Shown in pieces: positions 33,875 through 42,625 of a DNA stretch of 50,721 nucleotides. The notes beneath the pieces are model-generated. The model saw only the letters and a program-made list of their open reading frames with translations. It did no database searches and was not told the DNA's origin. This stretch comes from Chlorobiaceae bacterium. GTDB taxonomy: Bacteria > Bacteroidota > Chlorobiia > Chlorobiales > Chlorobiaceae. A program made the position numbers and the translations under genes. Location: assembly GCA_013335115.1 (NCBI GenBank), contig JAAXWQ010000011.1:1-50721 (forward strand), in the 5' to 3' direction. How positions within the stretch are numbered: position 1 is the first letter of the stretch; every line of letters begins with the position of its first letter.

Positions 33875-35434
33875 TTACTGGTATGGTGTGACCGTGACTT
33901 TGTGATGGTGGCCGCTCAAGGTCACCGAGTAGGTGATCGGACCGGTGATCGTGCCCTGGTGTCCTTCGGCAGGCTTCGTTTCCGATGCCCCCGTTTCGGG
34001 GTCCCTGCCGAGGTTCCGTGGCCCTTCGTGCCTGTCGGCGAAGAATTTTGGCGCCACCTGCGGGAACATGGCGAAGGTCAGGACGTCCTCGTCCGTCCCG
34101 TTGCAACCGGTCAGAGCGAGCGCATCTGACCTCAATTTGTCCCACTCGGGTTTGAGCAGGTCCGCCGGACGGCAGGTGATCGGCTCTTTCCTCGCATGGG
34201 CCCGGGCCATGTCCACGACCTCAGGGTTCTTGTCACCGGGGCCTTCGCCATAGTAACCGAGCATAAGGTCGGCGAACTCGCCGGTCAGCACCTTGTACCT
34301 GCCCATCAGGACGTTGAGCACCGCCTGGGTGCCGACGATCTGGCTGCTCGGGGTGACCAGCGGCACGTACCCGGTATCCTTCCGCACGATCGGGATCTCG
34401 TCGAGCACTTCCTTCATCCGGTCGCCCGCACCCTGCTGGCGAAGCTGGCTCTCCATGTTCGAGAGCATGCCGCCGGGGATCTGGCTTTTGAAGATCTCGG
34501 TCTCGACGCCGGTGACCTGCGACTGGAACTCGTGGTAGCGGCGGAGCACATTCGTGAAATAGGACTTGACCCGAAGCACCTTCTCCATGTCCACGCGGGT
34601 GGAGACCCCGGTGCCTTCGAGCATCTCGATGAAACTCTCCGTCGGGTTGTGGCCGGGGCCGAGGCTCATGGTGCTGATGGCCGTATCGACGCAGTCCACT
34701 CCCGCCTCGACCGCCTTCATCAGGCTGACCAGGGTGACTCCCGTCGTGGCGTGGACGTGGAGATGCACCCTCAGGTCGGGTCCGCACGCATCCTTGACGC
34801 CCTTCACCAGGTCGTAGGCCGCCTGGGGCTTGATCAGGGCAGCCATGTCCTTGATGCAGATAGAGTCGACGCCCATGTCCTGCAGCCGCCTGGCCTGGTC
34901 GACGAACAGCGCGGTGGTGTGGATGGGGCTGACGGTGTATGATATCGTGCCCTGCGCATGCCCGCCAGCCGCCTTGACCGCGCGAACCGAAGTCTCGATG
35001 TTCCGCAGGTCGTTCAGCGCGTCGAAGATGCGGAAGACGTCGATGCCATTTTCCGCCGATTTCCGGCAGAAACGCTCAACGACCTCGTCCTGGTAGTGGC
35101 GGTATCCAAGCAGGTTCTGTCCGCGCAGGAGCATCTGCAACGGGGTCTTGGGCATGAGCTTCTTGAAGGTGCGAAGGCGCTCCCATGGGTCCTCGTTCAG
35201 GTAGCGGATGCAGGAGTCGTAGGTCGCCCCTCCCCAGCACTCGATGGACCAGTAGCCTGCCGTGTCGAGGTCCTCGCATGCTCCCGTCATGTCGTCGATG
35301 CCCAGCCTTGTGGCAATAAGGCTCTGGTGGGCGTCCCTGAGTGCAAGCTCGGTTATATCAATGATTCTGTTGATGATGGCTCCGTTGTCTTGATGTTCGA
35401 TAAGTATTTTGTCCTTTGCTGTGCGTCGATTCCG
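33875..35434 (-). CDS. Pyruvate/oxaloacetate carboxyltransferase subunit (5S/OadA-like), start unclear
   Basis: A metal-dependent carboxyltransferase of the OadA/PycB/transcarboxylase 5S family that exchanges CO2 between oxaloacetate/pyruvate and biotin. TIM-barrel motifs: ALRDAHQSL, GYWSIECWGGATYD, RGQNLLGYRHY, CIKDMAALIKP with the carbamylated-type Lys, and HLHVHATTG with the metal His pair. There is no biotinyl domain; the carrier is separate. The first in-frame ATG (35290) lies after ALRDAHQSL and would remove the active-site Asp. The frame is open to 35434 but holds no ATG, GTG or TTG. An ATG at 35438 (MTESTHSKGQ) would join it if one base of the T4 run 35407-35410 were lost. So there is a frameshift, an indel error or an ATA start. 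Confidence 0.85.
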   Translation of the reverse strand, partial: RNRRTAKDKILIEHQDNGAIINRIIDITELALRDAHQSLIATRLGIDDMTGACEDLDTAGYWSIECWGGATYDSCIRYLNEDPWERLRTFKKLMPKTPLQMLLRGQNLLGYRHYQDEVVERFCRKSAENGIDVFRIFDALNDLRNIETSVRAVKAAGGHAQGTISYTVSPIHTTALFVDQARRLQDMGVDSICIKDMAALIKPQAAYDLVKGVKDACGPDLRVHLHVHATTGVTLVSLMKAVEAGVDCVDTAISTMSLGPGHNPTESFIEMLEGTGVSTRVDMEKVLRVKSYFTNVLRRYHEFQSQVTGVETEIFKSQIPGGMLSNMESQLRQQGAGDRMKEVLDEIPIVRKDTGYVPLVTPSSQIVGTQAVLNVLMGRYKVLTGEFADLMLGYYGEGPGDKNPEVVDMARAHARKEPITCRPADLLKPEWDKLRSDALALTGCNGTDEDVLTFAMFPQVAPKFFADRHEGPRNLGRDPETGASETKPAEGHQGTITGPITYSVTLSGHHHKVTVTPYQ

Positions 35435-35679
35435 TCATCGACGATCCTTACGCATACGGTCTGTTTTTCGTATAACGTGAACCAGTTGCGGACATCCCGG
35501 GTTCCCTGTTACCGAAAAACCCCGGTTTTCAATTACTAAGTGTATAACATATTCGGCTAAAATAACATACTTAATTATATCAATGCGTTGATTCTTTGTA
35601 AACTTTGTTTTCCGGCCTTATCGGGCCCTGGGTTATTGCCATGAGGTTTTTCGCATCACCCTTGTTGGAGTCCCCGCTT

Positions 35680-36906
35680 ATGGTTTCCATGAAAAGACTC
35701 TTCGTTGGCGACCAATCGTTCGCCAGGCTGCTGCTCTTCCGCATCATGATCGTCCTTGCCTACCAGGTCACAGCGGTTGTCGCGGGGTGGCATGTCTACC
35801 AGCTGACCCACGATGCCCTGGCCCTTGGCCTGATCGGCCTTGCCGAAGTCGTTCCCTATTTTTCGTTCGCCCTGTTTGCCGGCTACGCCATCGACCACTA
35901 CTCCCGAAAACTGTTCGGGGTCGCGGCGTGCCTGCTGCTGGTGCTCAACTCCCTCACCCTTGCCGCCGTCTCTTCGGGATCGATCAGCGCCAGCCCGACC
36001 GTGTGGATCTATGGTGCGATCGCAGTCGGCGGGGTCGCCCGTGCATTCATCAGCCCGTCGTACAGCGCCATATTTGCGTGTATCCTGCCGCGTGAACAGT
36101 ACGCCAGGGCCTCCGGCCTCGGCAGCTCGGTATTCCAGCTCGGCCTGATCTTCGGCCCTGCCCTGGGCGGCGTCATGGTGGCGGGTTTCGGCAAGACCAT
36201 TGCCTATGGCGTGGCGGCCTTGTTTTCGCTTTTTGCTGCAGGAGCGCTGTTTTCCATCAGGGTCGGTGATGCTCCTGCGGCTGAGGGCGCCCCGATCTTC
36301 CGGAGCATCGCCGAGGGGTTCAGGTTCGTGTTCGGCAACCAGGTTGTGCTCGGTGCCCAGACGCTCGACATGTTCGCCGTCCTGTTCGGCGGAGCGGTAT
36401 CGCTGTTGCCGGCATTCGTCAACGACCTGTTCTACACCGGCCCGGAAGGCCTCGGCCTCCTTCGCGCCGCCCCGGCAATCGGCTCCCTGGCTACGGCCCT
36501 GTTCCTCTCCCGCCGCCCCGTCAAGGTCAACAACGGCAGGTTGCTGCTCGGGGCAGTTGCCGGCTTCGGCCTTTGCATCATCGCCTTCGCCCTTTCGCCG
36601 TTGTTCTGGGTTGCGGCCATGTTCCTCCTGCTCTCGGGGGTTTGCGACGGGGTTTCCGTGGTTACCCGGACGACCATCCTGCAACTGGCGACCCCTGACG
36701 GGATTCGGGGACGGGTGGCTGCTATCAACGGCATCTTTATCGGATCGTCCAACGAACTTGGCGCGTTCGAATCGGGGGTGGCGGCAAGGATCCTGGGCCT
36801 GGTGCCTTCGGTCGTTTTCGGCGGGGTGATGACCCTTGCTGTCGTAGCATCGACCGCACTGCTCGCCCCCAGGCTACGGAACCTTGACCTGCACCACCTC
36901 GAATAG
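35680..36906 (+). CDS. MFS transporter (EntS-like)
   Basis: A 408-residue major facilitator superfamily protein with about 12 helices, in the style of EntS/macrolide exporters: GWHVYQLTHDALALGLIGLA, FAGYAIDHYSRK (motif A-like, D-x-x-x-R-K), GPALGGVMVAGFG and LQLATPDGIRGRVAAINGIF. It likely exports a small molecule such as a siderophore or drug. ATG 35680 (MVSMKRLF) is chosen because ttggag lies 9 nt upstream; earlier Met codons at 35605 and 35641 lack ribosome sites. Monocistronic, convergent with the fimbrial operon. Confidence 0.85.
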   Translation: MVSMKRLFVGDQSFARLLLFRIMIVLAYQVTAVVAGWHVYQLTHDALALGLIGLAEVVPYFSFALFAGYAIDHYSRKLFGVAACLLLVLNSLTLAAVSSGSISASPTVWIYGAIAVGGVARAFISPSYSAIFACILPREQYARASGLGSSVFQLGLIFGPALGGVMVAGFGKTIAYGVAALFSLFAAGALFSIRVGDAPAAEGAPIFRSIAEGFRFVFGNQVVLGAQTLDMFAVLFGGAVSLLPAFVNDLFYTGPEGLGLLRAAPAIGSLATALFLSRRPVKVNNGRLLLGAVAGFGLCIIAFALSPLFWVAAMFLLLSGVCDGVSVVTRTTILQLATPDGIRGRVAAINGIFIGSSNELGAFESGVAARILGLVPSVVFGGVMTLAVVASTALLAPRLRNLDLHHLE

Positions 36907-36956
36907 GTTGTGGTGTTGTTTCCTGCATGTTTTGCTGGTGCACAATAACCCGGCGG

Positions 36957-39599
36957 TTATTTCGGAAGTTGCAGGTCGATATCAAAAACGTAATCGTTTG
37001 AAATCACGAACCGGCGTTCGGCCAGCATGGTTTTCCGTCCGCCTGCCGCTTTGGCCACGCAGGCTATGTAATGGCCCTTTCGAAGGCCATCGATGCGGTA
37101 AAAACCGAAGTCGTTGGTGATGCCGCTTCCCACTGCATCGTCATGCCCCTCCATCCTGAGTTCGACGTACGCCCCGGGGACGCCGTTCTTTTCGCTGTCG
37201 ACCAGTTGGCCGGCCACCCCGTACTCGGCATAGACCGGAATGCTGACACTGGTTACGGCACCGCTTTTTACCTCCACGATCTTCCCTTTGCTGTCAGAGG
37301 TCAACTCGATCGGCATGGCTGTCGGGTCGAGCGTGACCCGGTATAATCCCGGCTTCAGGCTGCCTGCAAAAAAGGAACCGCCCTCCTCATTTCGGGAAAT
37401 GCTCCTGCCATTGATGAGGATACCTGCCTTGTCGAGGCTGGAAGAGGGGCTGTACCCGTTGTCTTCTGGCGCGATTGAGCCGGCAATGCCTCCGCGCGTT
37501 GCCGAAAGGGTGGAATAGTGGATTGGCTGGAAGCGTCTGCCCGACCACCCGAAATCGAGTGAAATCGCAAGGTTGAGCGAGTGTTTGCTTGTTGATGTCC
37601 TGATCATGCCCATGTCGGAAGTGTCCGTCAACAACGGATTGACGATGCTATAGGCATAACCTATCGACACTTCGAGGCCCGCCTCCACCGGGCGGCTATA
37701 GCTGAGGGAAACGCCGTGCTCCCGGGTTGAATACGACCCTCCAATCTGGAACATGGCACGTCGGTTCTGTGTGGGATACCAGTTGAAAACGGCGCTGGTC
37801 ACATCCGGGACGGCAACAAATTCGTGCTGGTGGGCCAGACGCATCCGTATCTGTTCCGATACATTGGCCGTGGCTGATACGTCTATCTCGTTTGCCGAGC
37901 AGGATGTGCTGAACTGCATATTGATACGGTTCCAGGTCAGTTCATAGCGATACGCTTCACGTTGATCAAGTCCGGGAGTGACCGAAAAACCAAATCCATG
38001 TCCGAAAAACATCGAAAGACCAGGACGGAGATAGCTGATATCGTTGGTTTGATTCTGGTCATCGGATCGCTCATGTTGACCGATGAGCAACACGTTGATG
38101 TTCTGTCGCGGTCGCAATGAATAATAAAGATACTGGTGACTGGTGGCCGGCTGTTCGTTCGAATGGAAGCCTTTCTGTTCCGAACGGCTTCGTAATGAGA
38201 TCGACGAGATTCGTCCTTGCCGTTCGATGCTCAGTTCGGTTCCATACCTGGCATTGGAAAGCGCCGCATAAGCTCCGGCATTCCACGATGGCCCGATGGA
38301 CAAGAGCGCACCCACCATCGCGTCATTGCCACCCTCTCTCTGCTGAACCGATGTTTCTGTTGTGAGCCATCGGTTGACGCCATACTGAAAACGTCCGAAC
38401 GAAACCGGATTAGAGAAGAGGTTGCCGGCACGGGGATCAACCAATGGATTTCCAGTCACCCCGATGCCACCGCTGACCAGCATCTTTCCCGCTTCGAGGG
38501 CGCGGGATGCTATCGACTGGGTATAGTTCAGTACCATGTCCGGTTTGTCAAGGATAGATCGGGTATACAGATACACCTCGGTCTTGCGGTATCCCGATCC
38601 CATCTGGATATCCGGAAAACTGAACCGTCCGTCGAGGCGTATCTGCACGCGTGCCAAGGCCCTGTCGTCGAAACGCAATTCGGCGATCCCGGCCGGTGGC
38701 CCGGTTCCTTCGATGGTTCGGCGCTGATCGCCATTGCTGTTCAGGAAGGTCTCTTGAGCCGATGTGTACGGCTGGTCGAAAAGAGGGAACATGGGGCGAT
38801 TGCTGAAAGCGAACTGCGCACCGGTGAAGTAAACTCCTTCGAGTAACGTAGGGTTTGCCGTAACGCCGGTACCGAGCCTGACAGCAGATTTTTCGGCAAG
38901 GGATGTCCAGTGGTAATGGGTGGGCTGCATCTGGCTGACCGTCTCATATCCCTCCAGTTCCATATCCCAGACGCCGCCCGCTACCCGCCCTCCGGACATC
39001 AACTCGTATCTCCGGCTGTCGTGCTGGCCGGAGTCAGTCGTGAGCTGATAACCAGTATGGACAAAAGCCACCGAAGCGTCCGGAGCCTTCACGTCAGGTT
39101 GCAGGCCCCCTCCCCGCACGGATTTGGGCGAAGCCGGCAACCACGGAATCTGGAGCATTACGGCGAAGAGCTGCGGATTGAACGAGGGGGCGACCCGGAA
39201 CTGCTCGTCAAGTGCGGTGAACGGCACATGTGGTTCGCCGTTGAACAGGCGAAGGTTATGCGTGTCGAAACGAATCTCTCCGATCGACGTCGCAAAGATC
39301 GCCATGCCTTGCGCATCGATGACGGGCTGCACCCCGGACTGGGCAAGGAACTCTTTCCACGGGATCCAGTATTTGCCGGAAAGCAGTTGCACCGTTATGG
39401 TTCCCCGTTCACGCTGGTTGACATAGAAGCCGACCAGCATCGATTCCGCAGCAGGCGGGCGAGGGCTGCCTGGAGATATCGCTGCCGGAGCAGAGGCTGG
39501 GGAACTTGTCGGTGTTTCTGGCAAGCCGGTATCCGGTCTGAAAATCAGCCAGATTATCGATACAACAACAAGCCTGGGGATTCTTTTGGTGTCGCGCAC
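36957..39599 (-). CDS. Usher-like outer-membrane assembly protein
   Basis: An 880-residue outer-membrane beta-barrel of the fimbrial usher type. A signal/anchor (about 8-20), a Pro/Ala linker, an N-terminal domain, a long region of alternating beta strands (about 200-720) with an internal plug-like part, and a C-terminal domain with IPVYAEYGVAGQLVDS and TNDFGFYRIDGL like the carboxypeptidase-regulatory/CTD fold of ushers. Ushers receive chaperone-bound subunits and extrude the fibre. The start is uncertain: GTG 39599 sits 4 bp after the chaperone stop; a TTG at 39647 would overlap it by 44 nt. It is the last gene of the operon and diverges strongly from FimD/PapC. Confidence 0.75.
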   Translation of the reverse strand: MRDTKRIPRLVVVSIIWLIFRPDTGLPETPTSSPASAPAAISPGSPRPPAAESMLVGFYVNQRERGTITVQLLSGKYWIPWKEFLAQSGVQPVIDAQGMAIFATSIGEIRFDTHNLRLFNGEPHVPFTALDEQFRVAPSFNPQLFAVMLQIPWLPASPKSVRGGGLQPDVKAPDASVAFVHTGYQLTTDSGQHDSRRYELMSGGRVAGGVWDMELEGYETVSQMQPTHYHWTSLAEKSAVRLGTGVTANPTLLEGVYFTGAQFAFSNRPMFPLFDQPYTSAQETFLNSNGDQRRTIEGTGPPAGIAELRFDDRALARVQIRLDGRFSFPDIQMGSGYRKTEVYLYTRSILDKPDMVLNYTQSIASRALEAGKMLVSGGIGVTGNPLVDPRAGNLFSNPVSFGRFQYGVNRWLTTETSVQQREGGNDAMVGALLSIGPSWNAGAYAALSNARYGTELSIERQGRISSISLRSRSEQKGFHSNEQPATSHQYLYYSLRPRQNINVLLIGQHERSDDQNQTNDISYLRPGLSMFFGHGFGFSVTPGLDQREAYRYELTWNRINMQFSTSCSANEIDVSATANVSEQIRMRLAHQHEFVAVPDVTSAVFNWYPTQNRRAMFQIGGSYSTREHGVSLSYSRPVEAGLEVSIGYAYSIVNPLLTDTSDMGMIRTSTSKHSLNLAISLDFGWSGRRFQPIHYSTLSATRGGIAGSIAPEDNGYSPSSSLDKAGILINGRSISRNEEGGSFFAGSLKPGLYRVTLDPTAMPIELTSDSKGKIVEVKSGAVTSVSIPVYAEYGVAGQLVDSEKNGVPGAYVELRMEGHDDAVGSGITNDFGFYRIDGLRKGHYIACVAKAAGGRKTMLAERRFVISNDYVFDIDLQLPK

Positions 39600-39603
39600 A
39601 ACA

Positions 39604-40503
39604 TCACTCGAAAACTTTTTCGACCGGTTTTTCGTCAAGCTCTCCAATCACCGCCACTACTGAGGGGCCGCTGTTTTTGGGGATTGCCACCTTGATGCGG
39701 TACCGCCGTTCCGTTCCGGCCAGCACCGGGTCTCCCGGAAAACTGCCTGAACAGAGATAGCCTTTCGGTTCCTTGCCGGGATCGAAGCCCTCTTGCATTT
39801 TCCTGACCGAATTCAGCCCGGGAAACGACTCCTGTTTCCAGGCGAAATACCGCCCGCGGAACCGGGTATGCACATTGCCGCCGTTGCGAAGATGGAGCGA
39901 AATGATGGTTTCTGCGCGGTTGTAGGAGATGTCGAGCAGTTTGGGGGCATGAACGACGGGCGGAACGAATCCGTAAACGCCGATCCCGAACTTGCCGAGA
40001 AACTGTGCGACGTTTCCCTTGGCTGCGGTGGAGTCAGGCTGCTCTATCAGGTACATGATGGCCCGATATTCACCTGGCTCGGGTTTGATTCTCGGGCGAA
40101 TGGAAAACCGGATGACCTGCTTGCCTGAAGGTGGAATGGTAAACCGCATCGGATTGACAATCATCCACTGGTCGAGCGTTTTTGGTGACGAGGGTACCAA
40201 CTTTATTTCCCCACGTTCATCGATCGTCCATGCGTAGAGCTCCACCCGCATGGTGACCGGACGCTTTTTCAGGCTGAGTACCGTAAGATTTTCATTCAAC
40301 GGTTTGTCACCGATTTCGAGCATGAACATCGACGGCTGGATGCCGAACTGGGGTTGCAGCCCGTCTTCGGCAAGCAGGCTCGGGCCGGGGAGCCACAGGG
40401 AGGCCAAGCCCGCCAGCATCATCCAGGCTCGTTTACGCAGGCAAGCAGGGAGAGGAAGCAAGGCGGGACGGTAACGAAACAAAACATGACGGAGGTGACA
40501 CAT
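39604..40503 (-). CDS. PapD-like periplasmic fimbrial chaperone
   Basis: About 299 residues: an N-terminal stretch with basic residues, then a hydrophobic export signal (MMLAGLASLWLPGPSLLA). An Ig-like first domain follows with FGIQPSMFMLEIG, VTMRVELYAW, MRFTIPPSGKQVIRFSIRP and GEYRAIMYL, the G1-strand pattern of pilus chaperones, and a second beta domain. These hold subunits in the periplasm and donate a strand. The start could be ATG 40503 (MCHLRHV) or a TTG at 40557; neither has a strong ribosome site. Its position between the subunits and the usher supports the call. Confidence 0.75.
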   Translation of the reverse strand: MCHLRHVLFRYRPALLPLPACLRKRAWMMLAGLASLWLPGPSLLAEDGLQPQFGIQPSMFMLEIGDKPLNENLTVLSLKKRPVTMRVELYAWTIDERGEIKLVPSSPKTLDQWMIVNPMRFTIPPSGKQVIRFSIRPRIKPEPGEYRAIMYLIEQPDSTAAKGNVAQFLGKFGIGVYGFVPPVVHAPKLLDISYNRAETIISLHLRNGGNVHTRFRGRYFAWKQESFPGLNSVRKMQEGFDPGKEPKGYLCSGSFPGDPVLAGTERRYRIKVAIPKNSGPSVVAVIGELDEKPVEKVFE

Positions 40504-40587
40504 GGTCGTAATGATGAAGCGATATTGCGGCTTTCTGCAAGTTGACGGATGTTTCAATAACCCCTGTCCCGGATCGAACGGTTAGCG

Positions 40588-41223
40588 TCAGTTGACGGTC
40601 AAGCCCGGGCAAGTCACCGTAGAGTTCAAGGTGCTGCGATAGGTTCCACTGTATCGGACATTGTTCAGGTCCATGATCAGGTTCAGGTTCCTCCAGACCG
40701 TATTGCCGGAGTTGGCCATCGTGCTTTTGACCAGGGTGACCTTGAGTTTCTGGGCCGTATTGCCCACAAGGGACAGATTGCCCATCATGCTGCCCAGGCT
40801 TTCTGAAAAAACATAGATGTCCTGGACACTGCTGAGCATGGTATTGCGTTCGCCCGAGGTCGCGCAATTTCCACGCCAGGCGTACGTCGTACTACTTGAC
40901 GCCAGCGCCTTGGTGACCGTTCCGTCGTCGGCAACCGTGTCGGTGGCATTGTCGCCGATCTGTGAAACCGGTACGTTGACCGATCCGGAAAAGGTGCCGA
41001 GCGGGTCAATTTCGACCGCATACATCCTTACTTGTCCAATGGCGACGCCCCCAGCCGAACTTACCCCGAAATCGGTGCTTCGGTTCAGCGTAATCGATCG
41101 GTTTTGATAGGTGACGGTCACTGCCGCCTGCATCTCCCGGGATGCAGGTGCAGCAGACAGGAGCGCCAACGCCATGCCCATGACGCCAAAACGGAAAAGA
41201 ACCATGAGCTTACTCCTGCTCAT
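40588..41223 (-). CDS. Exported fimbrial subunit-like protein (second subunit)
   Basis: A 211-residue exported beta-rich protein; signal peptide about 1-33 (MALALLSAAPAS). The mature part has NRSITLNRSTDFGVSS, repeated Val/Thr strands, and two Cys (GNCATSGE near 120 and TVTCPGL near the end) that may form a disulphide. It is probably a pilus subunit or tip protein. Start choice: ATG 41223 has aagga 3 nt upstream; ATG 41205 has aggag at 7 nt. Both sit in an 11-bp hairpin. No known adhesin motif was seen. Confidence 0.65.
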   Translation of the reverse strand: MSRSKLMVLFRFGVMGMALALLSAAPASREMQAAVTVTYQNRSITLNRSTDFGVSSAGGVAIGQVRMYAVEIDPLGTFSGSVNVPVSQIGDNATDTVADDGTVTKALASSSTTYAWRGNCATSGERNTMLSSVQDIYVFSESLGSMMGNLSLVGNTAQKLKVTLVKSTMANSGNTVWRNLNLIMDLNNVRYSGTYRSTLNSTVTCPGLTVN

Positions 41224-41228
41224 GGTTC
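41199..41228 (-). promoter_or_regulatory. Hairpin holding two competing start codons
   Basis: On the minus-strand mRNA, arms gaaccatgagc and gctcatggttc (41199-41209, 41218-41228) pair perfectly over 11 bp. The loop aggagtaa carries a Shine-Dalgarno for the second ATG. Both candidate start codons lie in the arms, so folding would hide them, and translation of the upstream subunit (stop at 41256) could open it. Confidence 0.5.
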
Positions 41229-41255
41229 CTTCGGGCTTCCATTGCCGGCGCATGG

Positions 41256-41849
41256 TCAGATCGCCGTCGCCGTAATGGTGTAGGTCGGCGCAGTACCGGT
41301 AAAGGTGCCGGATTTCCCGGTGTTCAGGCCACTCATGTCCAGCGTCAACGCCACAGAACCGTATTTCGGGGTCATGCCGGTAAGGGCAATGGTCTCATCG
41401 TTCGAGGCATTGTTGATTTTTTGGGCGCTGACCGTAATGGTTTTTGCCGGTGAATTATTGGTGCTTTCACTGAGCGTTGCATTATTCAGGGCAATCTGTA
41501 CCCTCGCGTTCCCGCTGGTGGTCATACCCCGGATGGCCCATGCCTTGGGGATGTTGACCGATTTGCTGCCGAAAACATCACTGGATGCTACGGTTAGCGT
41601 CGTAGCATCGCCGAACGTGTCGGGGGAGCTTTCAGAGGAGGTCACTGATGCCGTCGCGGTGGCCGTCGATGAGTCGTACAGGTTGATGGTGAGTGCTGTC
41701 GGATAATACAGCACCAGGAACGCAGGGACGACGACGGTCACGGTTGTCGCGCCGGTGACCGCCAGTGCATTGTTGCCTGTGCCGAGCAGGCAGAGTCCTG
41801 CAATTGCGGCGATGCCGAGGCTTCTGATGTTTTTGTTGCGTTTGTGCAT
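41256..41849 (-). CDS. Exported fimbrial subunit-like protein (first subunit)
   Basis: A 197-residue exported protein with signal peptide 1-30 (LGIAAIAGLCLLGTGNNALA). The mature N-terminus VTGATTVTVVVPAFLVLYYP is a hydrophobic alternating strand like a donor strand, and the body is Ser/Thr/Asn-rich beta sequence with few charges and no Cys. That fits the major fibre subunit, first in the operon and hence probably the most expressed. ggaggt lies upstream of the ATG. The family is not a standard FimA; assignment relies on the chaperone and usher genes that follow. Confidence 0.65.
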   Translation of the reverse strand: MHKRNKNIRSLGIAAIAGLCLLGTGNNALAVTGATTVTVVVPAFLVLYYPTALTINLYDSSTATATASVTSSESSPDTFGDATTLTVASSDVFGSKSVNIPKAWAIRGMTTSGNARVQIALNNATLSESTNNSPAKTITVSAQKINNASNDETIALTGMTPKYGSVALTLDMSGLNTGKSGTFTGTAPTYTITATAI

Positions 41850-42171
41850 AGTGCACCTCCGTAAAGAGTGGATGGGAGAAAATGCGCTCTAATAGACAAT
41901 GTAAAGGTATATAAAAAATATTTGCCAACAAATAGATTACATATAAATAGAGTATGTGGTAATGGTTTTTGCCCTGTCAATAACTGCACCTGAGCCAAGG
42001 TATCCTGCTCCCTCTTCGAAAGAGCTGCACTTCATCCTTCAGTGGTATTCTTTGGGGTGCAGGCCGGTTGCCCGATGCTTTCGGGATAGGTTGGATGGTG
42101 GGAAGTGTTCGGGGACCGCGTGGGGTGCGTTGGCAGGGTGGTTGCCAGCCCGGGATTCGGCATTGAGGGCT
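41850..42171. other. Intergenic, AT-rich promoter region of the fimbrial operon
   Basis: The part at 41890-41960 is strongly AT-rich (tatataaaaaatatttg) and is the likely promoter of the minus-strand fimbrial operon. The remainder up to the rhodanese stop shows no gene. The AT-richness, against a GC-richer background, is compatible with silencing by a nucleoid protein or with acquired DNA. Confidence 0.4.
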
Positions 42172-42543
42172 TTATGCTTTGCCTAACAGCCGCTTCAGCC
42201 AGGCGAAGGCTGGCTGCTTCGGAGCCTGCTTGACGGGCAATCCATTCCTGACCCAGCCTGAGATGCCGTGCTGCAGGTTGTGCACCTGGGGGTAGCCACG
42301 GGTTGTCAGCATGCGGGCGGCCATGACGCTGCGGCTTCCGCTATGGCAGGTGACGATGATCTTTCGGTCCGAAGGGATTTCGGAGATCCTGCTTTCGAAC
42401 CTGCTCAACGGTACCGTCAAGACATTCGGGACGTCGAATGCCATCCGTCCTACCTCTCGCGCTTCCCTGACATCGACGATCAACGCTCCTTTTTTCACCA
42501 TGGAAAATGCAGTGGTGGCGTTGACCTCTTTGACCTTGCTCAT
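42172..42543 (-). CDS. Rhodanese-like sulfurtransferase
   Basis: A 123-residue single-domain rhodanese. Motifs LIVDVREAREV (N-terminal) and the catalytic loop TCHSGSRS with the persulphide Cys66, then GISGWVRNGLPV. Rhodaneses carry sulfane sulphur from thiosulphate or persulphides to acceptors. It lacks an export signal and is cytoplasmic. aaggag is 7 nt before ATG 42543. About 88 bp upstream is a palindrome like CstR/CsoR operators, which control rhodaneses and persulphide detoxification in other bacteria. That suggests persulphide-inducible expression, but no repressor gene is in the window. Confidence 0.9.
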   Translation of the reverse strand: MSKVKEVNATTAFSMVKKGALIVDVREAREVGRMAFDVPNVLTVPLSRFESRISEIPSDRKIIVTCHSGSRSVMAARMLTTRGYPQVHNLQHGISGWVRNGLPVKQAPKQPAFAWLKRLLGKA

Positions 42544-42625
42544 GGTATGCTCCTTGTGACTGTTTTCGCTCGCGGGATTGGTGCTCTACGGATAAGGTAG
42601 GCTAACCGGCCTGTTACTGTACCCT

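Noticed and set aside
35656-36684. 342-codon minus-strand frame opposite the MFS gene
   Set aside because: Composition is a shadow (Glu/Gln/Arg-rich, no hydrophobic core), whereas the plus strand encodes a membrane transporter.
36944-36961. aataacc / ggttatt hairpin between the MFS and usher genes
   Set aside because: Short AT-rich stem without a T-run, overlapping a stop codon; not enough to call a terminator.
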